Source: Rhodospirillaceae bacterium (GTDB lineage: Bacteria > Pseudomonadota > Alphaproteobacteria > GCA-2731375). Taken from it: a stretch of 46,631 nucleotides of DNA. Made by a program: the position numbers and the translations under genes. The notes below the pieces were generated by a model. It did not search any database. It was not told the origin of the DNA and saw only the letters and a program-made list of their open reading frames with translations. Below are positions 1-8,302 of the stretch, one piece after another. The DNA lies in contig JABIWH010000049.1 in the NCBI GenBank assembly GCA_018701215.1, forward strand, positions 1 through 46,631, given 5' to 3'. Position 1 is the stretch's first letter; each line of letters starts with the position of its first letter.

Positions 1-1
1 A

Positions 2-298
2 TACCTGGACAAATTCAGCGCCGAGACCAGGGGTGACGACGGCGCTTCGGCACGTGATTATCTGATGATTTTCGGCACCCTGCATATGTGCGTACGGCTA
101 TCGCTGATCCTCTCCCACAAAATCGATGACGATTGGTGGGAGCGTGATTACTGCCTGGCTGGTGATAAGATTGGCGTTACGCTGTCGGAAGCGACCAAAG
201 TGGCCCGCCGCGCCGCCCGCTGGTCCGCCGCCAGCAGCCTGTTGGCGGATTTGTCGCCCTGGTTTGACGATATCGCTGAGCGAATGCCGGATCTCTAG
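2..298 (+). CDS. Unrecognised protein, C-terminal part only
   Basis: The reading frame is open at the left window edge, so the N-terminus lies outside. About 98 codons are visible, ending in TAG at 296-298. The visible part has a hydrophobic helix-like stretch (LMIFGTLHMCVRLSLIL), an acidic-aromatic patch (DDDWWERD) and a charged C-terminal helix ending in PDL. I do not recognise the family and see no catalytic motif. It faces the leftward hemerythrin gene tail to tail, 27 bp away. An internal ATG at 65 exists, but the frame runs through it to the edge. Confidence 0.5.
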   Translation, partial: YLDKFSAETRGDDGASARDYLMIFGTLHMCVRLSLILSHKIDDDWWERDYCLAGDKIGVTLSEATKVARRAARWSAASSLLADLSPWFDDIAERMPDL

Positions 299-325
299 CG
301 CGTTTCCGAGCGACTGTTTGGTTGC

Positions 326-751
326 CTATCCGTCCGTGGTTTCATTGCCCTTCGAGGTCGCCTGAACAAGGAAACTCTTGAAATCCATGTCTTCATTGAT
401 CACATCGTCCATCATGAAAAAGACCAGCTCCTTGCGCAAGGCATCCCGTGCCGCCGGACTGTCGACCACATTCAGGGCCAAGGCCTCCATGGTCTTCATC
501 TTGTCATCAAGCGAGGCGTGGTGCTTGCGGTGTTTGTCGACCTGGGGATAGCCGTTTTTTTCCAACAATGCTTCTTCCCGGGCGAAATGCTGCTTGGAGA
601 ATGTTACGAAATCAGGCACCAGGCGGGCGCATTCCTCTGGCCGGTCGTCGTCAATAGCCTGGGTTATCTCGTTGATGATTTCGACCAAACGGCGGTGATC
701 GTTATCAATCATCTCCACTTCAATCTCGAATGATCGCGTTATTTCCACCAT
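326..751 (-). CDS. Bacteriohemerythrin-like iron-binding protein
   Basis: A 141-residue single-domain protein of the usual bacteriohemerythrin length, a four-helix bundle that holds a non-heme di-iron centre binding O2. Visible ligands are His19 (IDNDH), His55 and Glu59 (HFAREE), His74 and His78 (HRKHH) and Asp121 (NEDMDF). The last His of the canonical set, normally five residues before that Asp, is replaced by Asp116 (MMDDV), so the iron site is altered or uses a carboxylate. A GGAG ribosome site sits in a hairpin loop just before the ATG. The gene lies 19 bp after the iron-transporter ATPase on the same strand, probably in the same operon, which suggests a role in iron or oxygen handling (inference). 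Confidence 0.88.
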   Translation of the reverse strand: MVEITRSFEIEVEMIDNDHRRLVEIINEITQAIDDDRPEECARLVPDFVTFSKQHFAREEALLEKNGYPQVDKHRKHHASLDDKMKTMEALALNVVDSPAARDALRKELVFFMMDDVINEDMDFKSFLVQATSKGNETTDG

Positions 752-770
752 ACCAATATCTCCTATTGGT
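752..770 (-). promoter_or_regulatory. Hairpin holding the hemerythrin ribosome-binding site in its loop
   Basis: Read on the minus strand the spacer is ACCAATAGGAGATATTGGT followed directly by ATG. The arms ACCAATA and TATTGGT pair perfectly (7 bp), and the Shine-Dalgarno GGAG occupies the 5-nt loop. The hairpin fills the whole gap between the fbpC stop and the hemerythrin start. It could tune translation or be a processing site. The structure is seen directly; the role is inference. Confidence 0.6.
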
Positions 771-1835
771 TTATTGGTTTTGAGGATACTGGAAAGCGTG
801 GCGCGGGTCCACGCGGGCCCAGATCTGTCCTATTTCGGTCAGATCGAAAGCGCCGGGCATACGCAAGTGGAACTCGCTGCCGCTGTTGATGCCACTGCGT
901 ACTTTGAACCGCACGATCGAAGAGTCGCCCAGCAGATGCGCCGAAAGTATCTCCACCGGGGCGCCGCCATCATCGTCCCCTTTGCTCAAAATGATGCCTT
1001 CGGGACGGATCAGCACCCGAACGGCGGCGCCTTCCACTACCGTGGGATCTTCAAGCGCCAGGGTGCCAAAGGACGATTTCAGGCCGCCCTGTTCGACCAC
1101 GCCGTCAATCATATTCATGGGCCCGAACAACCGCGCCACATATTCATCCGTCGGCTTGTAATAGATATCCGCCGGCCTGCCCGATTGCAGGATACGGCCC
1201 TGATCACCCAGCACCTTGATGCGGTCGGCCATGAACATGGCTTCTTTCGGATCATGGGTGACCATCAGGGTGGCGACGTTATTCTGTTTCAATACCGTTA
1301 GAGTCTGCTGACGAATCCTGGCGCGCATGTTGGTGTCCAGATCCGAGAATGGTTCATCCAGCAACACCAGGCGGGGTTCGGGCGCCAGGGCCCTGGCCAG
1401 GGCCACGCGTTGCTGCTGACCGCCCGACAGCATGTGGGGATATTTTTCAGCATGCTGTACCATGCCGACCTGATCCAGCATCTCCATGGCACGGGCCCGC
1501 GCCGTACGCCTGTCCTGGCGAAACAGTCCAAAGATCACATTGTCCAGCACCGAAAGATGGGGAAACAGGGCATAATCCTGGAACATAAAGCCGATGCGCC
1601 GCTCTTCGGGCGGCAACTGCGCCGCACCTTCCGCGATCACCGTTTCATCAATGGTCACACTGCCGGCCTGCAACTGTTCAAGACCGGCGGCGATACGCAA
1701 CAGCGTTGTCTTGCCGCAACCCGATGGCCCCAATAGGCAGACCAACTCGCCCGCCGGCACCGTCAGGGAGATATTATTGAGCACCTTGGTCGTACCATAG
1801 GCATGGTGGATACCGACCATGTGAAGTCCTTCCAT
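771..1835 (-). CDS. fbpC: Iron(III) ABC transporter ATP-binding protein
   Basis: A 354-residue ATPase that would power ferric iron import with the neighbouring permease and binding protein. It has Walker A GPSGCGKTT at 36-44, the Q-loop MFQDYALFP near 84-92, signature LSGGQ at 136-140, Walker B VLLDEPF at 157-163, switch His194, and a C-terminal TOBE-like regulatory region of about 110 residues. The ATG at 1835 is chosen because AGGAGG lies at the right distance on the minus strand; a longer frame upstream overlaps the permease and has no such site. It follows the permease stop by 4 bp, so the two are co-transcribed. The FbpC/FutC substrate call rests on the neighbouring FutA-like binding protein. 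Confidence 0.92.
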   Translation of the reverse strand: MEGLHMVGIHHAYGTTKVLNNISLTVPAGELVCLLGPSGCGKTTLLRIAAGLEQLQAGSVTIDETVIAEGAAQLPPEERRIGFMFQDYALFPHLSVLDNVIFGLFRQDRRTARARAMEMLDQVGMVQHAEKYPHMLSGGQQQRVALARALAPEPRLVLLDEPFSDLDTNMRARIRQQTLTVLKQNNVATLMVTHDPKEAMFMADRIKVLGDQGRILQSGRPADIYYKPTDEYVARLFGPMNMIDGVVEQGGLKSSFGTLALEDPTVVEGAAVRVLIRPEGIILSKGDDDGGAPVEILSAHLLGDSSIVRFKVRSGINSGSEFHLRMPGAFDLTEIGQIWARVDPRHAFQYPQNQ

Positions 1836-1839
1836 GATA

Positions 1840-3537
1840 CTATTCTCCTCCTTTGTGGCCGGGCCGCGATTTGGCAATGGTAAGGCTGAGCAGGATAACC
1901 GGCACCACGCCGACGCCAACGATCGAGAGTGCCGCCAGGGCCGCGTCGCCCAGCTGCTCGTCCGAAGCATATTGATGTACGAAGGTCGCCAGGGTCTGGA
2001 AATTAAAGGGCTGCAGGATCACCGTCATGGGCAGTTCCTTCATACAATCGACGAACACCAGCATCACCGCCGTCAGCACGCCGCCCTTGATCAGAGGAAG
2101 ATGCACGAACTGCATGGTGGCGAAAGCGCCGCGGCCCAGACTGCGCGAGGCCCCGTCCATGCTGGGCGTGACCTTGCCCAGGCTGGCCTCCACCGTACCA
2201 AGCGAGAGTGCGAGAAAGCGCACCAAATAACCAAAGGTCACGGCGGCGATGGTGCCGGAAAAAATCAAGCCGGTGGAAAAGCCAAAATTTTCCCGCGCGA
2301 TGCCATCAATGCCATTGTCCAGATTGCCCAACACGATCATTACCCCCACCGCCAGTACGGCACCGGGCACGGCATAACCCATGGCCGCGACCCGGTTGGC
2401 CACCATCAAGACCTTGCCGCCCTTGATGCGGGCGCTATAGGCCATGATGATCGCAACCAGAACCGCGATCGTGCCCGCCAGCACCGACAATTTCACGCTG
2501 TTGAGGGCATGGCCGAGAATCTCCCGGCTCAATTCCGGGTCAAAATGCTGATGCGCATAGCGCAGCAGGACCAGGGTCGGCAGGACGAAGCCCAGCAAGA
2601 CCGGAGCGAGGCAGGCGATGGTGGCCGCCAGCCCCCGGCCGCCAACAAGTTGAAAGCCGGGCAGAGCCTGGAATTTCGAGGAGGTATTGTGAAAGCGCTG
2701 CCGGCGCCGGGCGTAGCGTTCGGAAAACACCAGAAAGGCGACGAACAACAGCATCACCGTGGCCAGTTGCGCCGCGCCCGAAACGTTGTTCATATTCATC
2801 CAGACATCGAAAATGCCCAGGGAAAACGTATTCACCGCAAAGAAGTCCACGGTGCCGAAATCGTTCAAGGTTTCCATCAAGACCAGGGACAGACCGATCA
2901 CGATACCGGGCCGGGCCAAGGGCAGCGCCACGCTGAAAAAACTGCGCCACGGCCCCCGGCCCAGAGAGCGGGAAGCCTCGAACACACCGACCGATTGCTC
3001 CAGGAACGAGGCCCGCGCCAGCAGATAGACATAAGGGTACAGCACCAGGGTCATCATCGCGATGGCACCGCCCAGCGAGCGGATTTCGGGAAACCAGTAT
3101 TCCTGCTTGCCGCTCCAGCCGAACAGCTCGCGCAGCGCTGCCTGCACCGGGCCGGCGTACTCCAATATGTCTGTATAGACATAGGCGATGATGTAGGCCG
3201 GCATGGCCATGGGCAGCAGCATGCCCCATTCGAACAGCCGGCGGCCGGGAAAGCGGCACATGGTAACCAGCCAGGCCGTGCCCACGCCAATCAGCAGGGT
3301 GCCCAGGCCCACCCCCGCCATCAAGATCAGGGTTGTCGAGATATAACCGCTCAGAACGGTCGAAACCAAATGTGGCCAGATATTTTCGCTGGGCGTCAAT
3401 GCCAGGTAGATGACGGCAAAAATCGGCACCGTGGCCAAGGCGGCAATGACAATGGTGGCGACCGTCCAGCCGTCCAGCCAGTGCCCGCCGCGCCGCCGTG
3501 GTCGCGGTGCATTCATCTGTGCCTGCTCGGATGTCAT
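1840..3537 (-). CDS. fbpB: Iron(III) ABC transporter permease, fused double domain
   Basis: A 565-residue inner-membrane protein with about twelve hydrophobic segments in two homologous halves, the arrangement of FbpB/FutB ferric permeases in which one chain supplies both transmembrane domains. EAA-type loops that contact the ATPase are visible in each half: EASRSLGRGPWRSFFSVALPL, and DGASRSLGRGAF followed by HLPLIKGG. The N-terminus is short and basic (RPRRRGGHW). The start at 3537 lacks a clear ribosome site; an ATG at 3516 is an alternative. It lies between fbpA and fbpC on the same strand, separated from fbpA by 220 bp carrying a hairpin and a repeat. Confidence 0.92.
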   Translation of the reverse strand: MTSEQAQMNAPRPRRRGGHWLDGWTVATIVIAALATVPIFAVIYLALTPSENIWPHLVSTVLSGYISTTLILMAGVGLGTLLIGVGTAWLVTMCRFPGRRLFEWGMLLPMAMPAYIIAYVYTDILEYAGPVQAALRELFGWSGKQEYWFPEIRSLGGAIAMMTLVLYPYVYLLARASFLEQSVGVFEASRSLGRGPWRSFFSVALPLARPGIVIGLSLVLMETLNDFGTVDFFAVNTFSLGIFDVWMNMNNVSGAAQLATVMLLFVAFLVFSERYARRRQRFHNTSSKFQALPGFQLVGGRGLAATIACLAPVLLGFVLPTLVLLRYAHQHFDPELSREILGHALNSVKLSVLAGTIAVLVAIIMAYSARIKGGKVLMVANRVAAMGYAVPGAVLAVGVMIVLGNLDNGIDGIARENFGFSTGLIFSGTIAAVTFGYLVRFLALSLGTVEASLGKVTPSMDGASRSLGRGAFATMQFVHLPLIKGGVLTAVMLVFVDCMKELPMTVILQPFNFQTLATFVHQYASDEQLGDAALAALSIVGVGVVPVILLSLTIAKSRPGHKGGE

Positions 3538-3616
3538 TACCGCTGCCGCATTTTACGCTGCCAACTGTTCACTTCCATTTGCCCATATCATCATCCACTC
3601 CCTACACATGGCGAAA

Positions 3617-3645
3617 GGCTGGCCGGTGTATTGCACCGGCCAACC
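3617..3645 (-). terminator. Strong hairpin between fbpA and fbpB, possible attenuator
   Basis: TGGCCGGTG at 3620-3628 and CACCGGCCA at 3634-3642 are perfect 9-bp arms around a TATTG loop. The stem can be lengthened by GG/CC after one mismatch. Reading leftward, only a short TTT run follows, so this is not a textbook Rho-independent terminator. Position after the binding-protein gene and before the permease fits partial termination or mRNA 3'-end protection, which keeps binding protein in excess over permease (inference). Confidence 0.5.
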
Positions 3646-3694
3646 TCTCCAACGCGCGTATTCCTGACCCTCGGCGCAGCCTTCGGCCCTTCAA

Positions 3695-3760
3695 GAGTAG
3701 AGCAATTAAAGCAATTACTTAAGCCGTGCGAACAACATCGACTAATTTAAAATTGCCCTA
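3695..3760. repeat. Dispersed palindromic repeat, copy A
   Basis: An imperfect palindrome, starting near GAGCAATT and ending AAAATTGCCC, in the fbpA-fbpB gap; it runs up to the fbpA stop codon. It shares the 15-mer CAATTACTTAAGCCG (3712-3726) and a right arm matching at about 17 of 20 bases with copy B at 29017-29099. Two related palindromes in unrelated intergenic sites point to a REP- or MITE-like family. No open frame or transposase is inside. Confidence 0.65.
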
Positions 3761-4807
3761 GTTATTGAAGGCGACCTGATCCACCATCTTGGTTGCCGTC
3801 GAACGCTCATTGGCGATCTTTGATAGATAGGCTTTGTCGGCCTTGAATTCGCCCCAGGAGGCGACCATGGGGTGCAAGGCCACGCCGGGCTTGACCGGAT
3901 ATTCAAAGTTCGTTTCAGCGTAGATTTTTTGCGCCGCATCTCCGCTTAGAAACTCGATCAACCGAATGGCGTTGGCCTTGTTCTTGGCGCTTTTGGTCAC
4001 GGCGGCGCCCGAAACATTGACGTGGGCACCACGGCCCTGCTGATTTGGGAAGATGATATTAACCGATTTGGCCCATTCCTTTTGCACCGGGTCTTTCTTG
4101 TTGGTCGCCATCTTGCCCATGTAATAGGTATTGCCCACTGCGACGTCGCATTCACCCTGGAACACGGCCTTGACCTGGGCCCGGTCATTGCCTTGGGGCT
4201 TGCGCGCCAGATTGGCCTTGACGCCCTTGGCCCAGGCGGTGGCGGCCTCGGTCCCCTTGGCGACGATGATCGAGGCCAGCAGGGAGATATTGTAGACATG
4301 CTTGCCTGAACGGATGCAGACCCGGCCTTTCATCTTGGGATCGGCCAGGTCCTCATAGCTGCTCACCTCACCGGGCTTGACCCGCTCCTTTGAGGCGTAG
4401 ATGACCCGGGCGCGCACGGTCAGACCGAACCAGTTGCCTGCCGGATGGCGGTATTGCGCGGGGATATTGGCGGTCAGCCCGGTGGATGTCACGGGCTGCA
4501 ACAAGCCGGCCTTGTCATGATTGTGCAGGTTACCGATATCGGAGACCAGGATCAGATCAGCGGGACTGTTCCGGCCCTCTGACTTGAGCCGTTCCAGCAT
4601 GCCTTTCTTTAGGTAAACCATGTTGACCTTGATGCCGCTCTCGCTGGTGAAGGCCTGCAATAGCGGTTTCATCAGGAATGGCTGGCGCGAAGAATAAAGG
4701 TTCACCTCCTCCGCCGACGCCATGGCGCCACCCGACAGGGCGGCCGCACCAAACGCCATCGAAAAGATCAGGCCCTTGGTCAATTTACTTTTACTCGTCA
4801 CGGTCAT
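3758..4807 (-). CDS. fbpA: Iron(III) ABC transporter periplasmic binding protein
   Basis: A 349-residue exported protein of the FbpA/FutA family that captures ferric iron in the periplasm. A signal peptide is clear: basic start, hydrophobic core to about residue 28, cleavage likely after AMASA. Mature residues include the LYSSRQP segment near 37-43 and the adjacent tyrosines Tyr228-Tyr229 (GNTYYMG), the usual ferric ligands. The length is typical. AGGAGG (4819-4824) lies 11 bp before the ATG. It is first in the leftward operon fbpA-fbpB-fbpC-hemerythrin, behind a promoter that overlaps a Fur box, so iron repression is expected. Confidence 0.93.
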   Translation of the reverse strand: MTVTSKSKLTKGLIFSMAFGAAALSGGAMASAEEVNLYSSRQPFLMKPLLQAFTSESGIKVNMVYLKKGMLERLKSEGRNSPADLILVSDIGNLHNHDKAGLLQPVTSTGLTANIPAQYRHPAGNWFGLTVRARVIYASKERVKPGEVSSYEDLADPKMKGRVCIRSGKHVYNISLLASIIVAKGTEAATAWAKGVKANLARKPQGNDRAQVKAVFQGECDVAVGNTYYMGKMATNKKDPVQKEWAKSVNIIFPNQQGRGAHVNVSGAAVTKSAKNKANAIRLIEFLSGDAAQKIYAETNFEYPVKPGVALHPMVASWGEFKADKAYLSKIANERSTATKMVDQVAFNN

Positions 4808-4847
4808 AACTCGAATTTCCTCCTACGGAACTAGGTAACATTCGGTT

Positions 4848-4889
4848 TTTATAACACTTTTTTTGCGAATGATAACGATTATCAATTTC
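4848..4889 (-). promoter_or_regulatory. Fur box overlapping the fbpA promoter
   Basis: The minus strand of 4871-4889 reads GAAATTGATAATCGTTATC, matching 16 of 19 bases of the classical Fur consensus GATAATGATAATCATTATC. The core is an inverted repeat TGATAA-CGA-TTATCA (4870-4884). A promoter fits on the same strand: -35 TTATCA (4870-4875), 16-bp spacer, -10 TATAAA (4848-4853), with the ATG about 40 bp further. Repressor binding would cover the -35 element. In alphaproteobacteria related boxes can also bind Irr or Mur. The other 220 bp up to the CheZ gene show nothing further I can support. Confidence 0.75.
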
Positions 4890-5114
4890 GATACGAGAGT
4901 AATAATTGGTCTCTAAGGCAATGTCAATTCGGATCGTTGGGAAAGCAAATTTTGTGGCCGGCCTGTCACTCTGGCGCATTCTGACCGGCCGGGCACGACG
5001 GCCGGCGATCGAGGTACTTGCGGCATGGCAGCGGAGCACACTACAGTAACCGGTAGATAGTTGATTGCCTGCGGCTCAACACTAGGCGCGCCAATAATTG
5101 GCGGCCGCAACAAT

Positions 5115-5642
5115 ATGGAAGCGTCGATGGATCGCTTGAGACAGGAACTAGACGGCCTGATGCGCTATATTCAGCGCGTCAGACAGGAGATCGCGGCAAT
5201 TGATCGGCCAACCGACGGCGACGACCGTTTCGAGAGCATGGGCGAGCAGCTAGAGGCCGTCGTCGCGGCCACGGGTGCCGCCACCAATACCATCATGGAA
5301 GCCATGGAGAGCAACGAACAATTGCTCGACGCATTGCGCGAAACAATTACCGATCCCGCACAAATCGCCGCGCTGGACCGGCTTACCGCCAATGGCAATG
5401 CCGTCTTTGAAGCTTGCGCCTTTCAGGACATCACGGGGCAGCGGGTCAACAAAGTTGTCAAATCCGTCACTTATGTGGAGGAGCGGGTCAACGCGCTGGT
5501 TGATATTTGGGGCAGGGACAAGCTTGCCGAAATCGAGATTGCCGCCGAGCCGGAAAAATCCGCCGATGAAGACCTCTTGCACGGACCACAGCTGGATGGG
5601 CAAGGCCTGTCGCAGGATGACATCGACAAACTGTTCGATTGA
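5115..5642 (+). CDS. cheZ: Chemotaxis protein CheZ, CheY-P phosphatase
   Basis: About 175 residues, mostly helical, of the CheZ family, which dephosphorylates CheY-P at the flagellar motor. The diagnostic active-site helix is ACAFQDITGQRVNKV, with the Asp and Gln of the FQDxTGQ motif that position water on CheY-P. The N-terminal region is a long helical hairpin. The C-terminus ends GLSQDDIDKLFD, a CheY-binding tail resembling that of FliM. ATG at 5115 or 5127 are both possible; the latter has GGAAG in front. No che or flagellar genes are adjacent, so it stands alone between two transporter operons, ending 21 bp from the convergent sugar ATPase gene. Confidence 0.85.
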   Translation: MEASMDRLRQELDGLMRYIQRVRQEIAAIDRPTDGDDRFESMGEQLEAVVAATGAATNTIMEAMESNEQLLDALRETITDPAQIAALDRLTANGNAVFEACAFQDITGQRVNKVVKSVTYVEERVNALVDIWGRDKLAEIEIAAEPEKSADEDLLHGPQLDGQGLSQDDIDKLFD

Positions 5643-5663
5643 GACGCCGAAATAGCCCGAACG

Positions 5664-7211
5664 CTAATGAACGGCGGCGTACATGATTTCTTCTTCCGTT
5701 GCCTGGCCGCCGGCGAATTCCTCCACCACCCGGCCCTGGCGTGCCACCAGGATGCGGTCTGCCAGGGTCAGAACCTCCGGCAGATAAGAGGAAATAACGA
5801 TCACCGTTACGCCTTCATTGGCCAAATTACGGATGATTTGATGGATTTCAGGGATTGAGCCGACATCTACGCCGCGGGTCGGCTCGTCGAAAATCACCAC
5901 CTTGGGGCGTTGCACCAGGGATTTACCGACCACCACCTTTTGCTGGTTGCCGCCCGACAGTTCATTGACCTTGACGTCTACCGAGGGCGCCCGCACTTCC
6001 AGCTTCTTGGCCATTTCCGGACCGAGCTGGTTGCGCGTACCGTTGGAAACCAGAAAACCACGGCCTAGTTTCGAGGCCAGCCAGGAAAGATAGATATTGT
6101 CCTTGATGGACATGGTTTCCAGGAAACCTTCAACCTTGCGGTCCTCGGTAATATAGACGATGCCGTCATCGATGGCCTGCTTCGGCACCCGGTAGCGGAT
6201 TGGCTTGCCGTCCAGGAAGATGCGTCCGCCATGAAAGAGGTTGCGCTTGTAGGCACCGCAAATGATCTTGGCGATCTCCGTACGGCCGGAGCCGACCAGT
6301 CCGGCCATCACCGCGACCTCGCCTTCGTAGGCCGAGAAGCTCATGTTCTTGACCATATTGCCCATGGTGACGTTTTCCACCGTCAGCACCCGGCGGCGTT
6401 TCTTGCGCTTGCCGCCCTCACTCACATGCTCACTATGATGATAGTGGCTCTGCGCCTCGTCCCGGCCCACCATATGGCGCACCAGATCTTCGCGGTTCAT
6501 CTCCGACGTCGGCGCCGTGATGATGTGCCTGCCATCGCGCAGCACGGTGATCCGGTCGGAGATCTCCAAGGATTCTTCAAGCGCGTGGGAGACGTAGACA
6601 ATTGATACGCCGCGCGCCTTTAGATCCCGCACCAGATCGAAGAAATGTTGTTTTTCTTCCGGCGTCAGAGTGGCGGTCGGCTCGTCGAAAATAATCACCC
6701 GGGCATCGTGATAGACGGCGCGGGCAATCTCCACCATCTGCCGTTGCGCCGCGCCAAGCGTGGCCACTGAGAGGGCAGGATCAACATGAAAGTTGAGGGT
6801 CTGCAGCATCACCTGGCCCTCGATATACAGGCCCCGCATGCGGTTCATGAAATCTTCCTTGCCCAGGCGCAAATTCTGCGCCACGGACATGGACGGCACC
6901 AACGAGGTTTCCTGATAGACCATGGCGATGCCGGCGGCCAGGCTTTCGCCCGGGTTGGCGAAATGCCGCTTCACCCCATCCACCATCGTGGTGCCGGCGG
7001 TCAATTCAATGGTACCCGACAAGGCCTTGCACAGGGTCGATTTGCCGGCGCCGTTCTCGCCAGCCAAGGCATGGATTTCGCCAGGGTATAGATCAAAATC
7101 CACGCCTTCGATGGCATGCACGCCGCCATAGATCTTGGTGGCGCCGATGACCTTGATCAGCGGTTGGATCTGGGGCGCCGCAGTATTGCTGTTCTCGGCT
7201 ACCGCACTCAT
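5664..7211 (-). CDS. CUT2-type sugar ABC transporter, double ATP-binding protein
   Basis: A 515-residue fusion of two ABC ATPase domains, as in RbsA/MglA, driving import of a sugar-like solute. Domain 1 has Walker A GENGAGKST at 51-59, a divergent signature LGAAQ at 152-156 (normal for this subfamily) and Walker B FDEPTA at 175-180. Domain 2 has the degenerate Walker A GLVGSGRTE, signature LSGGNQQ and IFDEPTRGVD. The ATG overlaps the stop of the preceding propeller gene as ATGA. It is last in the leftward operon running from 12.6 kb. A His-rich, Lys/Arg-rich linker (HYHHSEH, then KRKKRRR) between the domains is unusual. The substrate is not deducible. Confidence 0.9.
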   Translation of the reverse strand: MSAVAENSNTAAPQIQPLIKVIGATKIYGGVHAIEGVDFDLYPGEIHALAGENGAGKSTLCKALSGTIELTAGTTMVDGVKRHFANPGESLAAGIAMVYQETSLVPSMSVAQNLRLGKEDFMNRMRGLYIEGQVMLQTLNFHVDPALSVATLGAAQRQMVEIARAVYHDARVIIFDEPTATLTPEEKQHFFDLVRDLKARGVSIVYVSHALEESLEISDRITVLRDGRHIITAPTSEMNREDLVRHMVGRDEAQSHYHHSEHVSEGGKRKKRRRVLTVENVTMGNMVKNMSFSAYEGEVAVMAGLVGSGRTEIAKIICGAYKRNLFHGGRIFLDGKPIRYRVPKQAIDDGIVYITEDRKVEGFLETMSIKDNIYLSWLASKLGRGFLVSNGTRNQLGPEMAKKLEVRAPSVDVKVNELSGGNQQKVVVGKSLVQRPKVVIFDEPTRGVDVGSIPEIHQIIRNLANEGVTVIVISSYLPEVLTLADRILVARQGRVVEEFAGGQATEEEIMYAAVH

Positions 7212-8302
7212 AATTGACCCTCTTCAACAATACGGATGATTTTATCATCGCCCTTAACGGCGGCGGCGACCAGACCGCCATAAGCCGCAATACCGGTAAC
7301 GCCGTGACGCCGGCCATCGGCCCGGCTGTGTAGGCTGCGCACAACCTCGTAATCCTCGTCCAACTGCACCACCAGGCCATAGCTGCGCGGCGGTGCCCAA
7401 GGCTTGATAATGCCAAGGACCCGAAAGCCGCCGCCCTGCAGCGGCTCCAGGAAATGGCGGTCCGCGCGCAAGGTGGGACGCACCCAATACGCCGGATCGA
7501 CCGTCTTCATCATCTGTTCGCGATAGGCATCTTCCTCCAGCACGAATTCCAACATCTCGGTGCGCATGGCGAACAGGCACATCCAGTAACCGCCGTCATC
7601 AGATGAGGTAATGCGGGCGGGATAGCCGGGCATGTTAGGAATGACGATCTCGCGCCGGCCCTGGCCGGCTGGTACGTTCAGGGGCAGCTTGAACAGCACA
7701 TGGCTCCAGCTTTCCGTGACCAACAACGATTTGCCGTCATGGTCCAAGGCCAGACCGTAGGGGTAAGCAAGGTCATCTATCAGGGTTTCCGCCGTGTCCG
7801 TATTCAGATCCCAGCGGATCACCCGGCCAGAAGCGTTTTTCTCCATCAGATCCCGCACCCAATCCGGTGCGTTGTGCTTGCTGGAACCCTGGGCAATGAA
7901 CAGCACATTGTCTGGTCCCGCCAGCACCGCTGTCAGGCATGACAATGGCGAACCGTCAACGCTTTCCAGACGCTGGCCATTGTCGAGAACCACGCCGATA
8001 CCATCGACACAGGCCGCCAGACCGCCGTTCGCCAATGCGGCGATACCGGTCACCAGGCCATCGAATTGCGCCGCCACCTCACCGTCCGCGCGAAACACTT
8101 TGTTGCCGCTGGAAGCCAATAACGTACCGTCCGAGGTGAAGGTCAGATCGTCGGGCTGCGACATCTGCGGGCTGTCCCCCAGCACTGTGCATTCATCAAG
8201 AGCGCCGTTGGGCCGCAAAGGGCCGTCCATCATGGGAATGGCATGGGTCTCGCGGTCCGGGAAAACCACGTCCTTGACCATTTCCAGCCAGCGGGCCGTC
8301 AT
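7208..8302 (-). CDS. SMP-30/strictosidine-synthase-like beta-propeller protein
   Basis: A 364-residue six-bladed-propeller-type protein related to SMP-30/gluconolactonase and strictosidine synthase. Blade-like repeats (DDLTFTSDGTLL, YGLALDHDGKSLLV, ARITSSDDGGYW) are visible. Members are usually divalent-metal lactonases or related hydrolases. There is no signal peptide, so it is probably cytoplasmic. The ATG at 8302 overlaps the stop of the upstream fusion gene as ATGA; a TTG 15 bp earlier is less likely. Its own stop overlaps the start of the ATPase gene. The position inside a sugar-importer operon suggests it processes the imported compound, perhaps a lactone (inference). It looks like a diverged paralogue of the propeller fused to the permease. 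Confidence 0.85.
   Translation of the reverse strand: MTARWLEMVKDVVFPDRETHAIPMMDGPLRPNGALDECTVLGDSPQMSQPDDLTFTSDGTLLASSGNKVFRADGEVAAQFDGLVTGIAALANGGLAACVDGIGVVLDNGQRLESVDGSPLSCLTAVLAGPDNVLFIAQGSSKHNAPDWVRDLMEKNASGRVIRWDLNTDTAETLIDDLAYPYGLALDHDGKSLLVTESWSHVLFKLPLNVPAGQGRREIVIPNMPGYPARITSSDDGGYWMCLFAMRTEMLEFVLEEDAYREQMMKTVDPAYWVRPTLRADRHFLEPLQGGGFRVLGIIKPWAPPRSYGLVVQLDEDYEVVRSLHSRADGRRHGVTGIAAYGGLVAAAVKGDDKIIRIVEEGQL

Noticed and set aside
1834..3750. 638-codon open frame on the plus strand
   Set aside because: It is antisense to fbpB (leftward double permease), rich in His/Gln/Arg without any family motif, and has no ribosome site. Codon bias of the true gene leaves this frame open.
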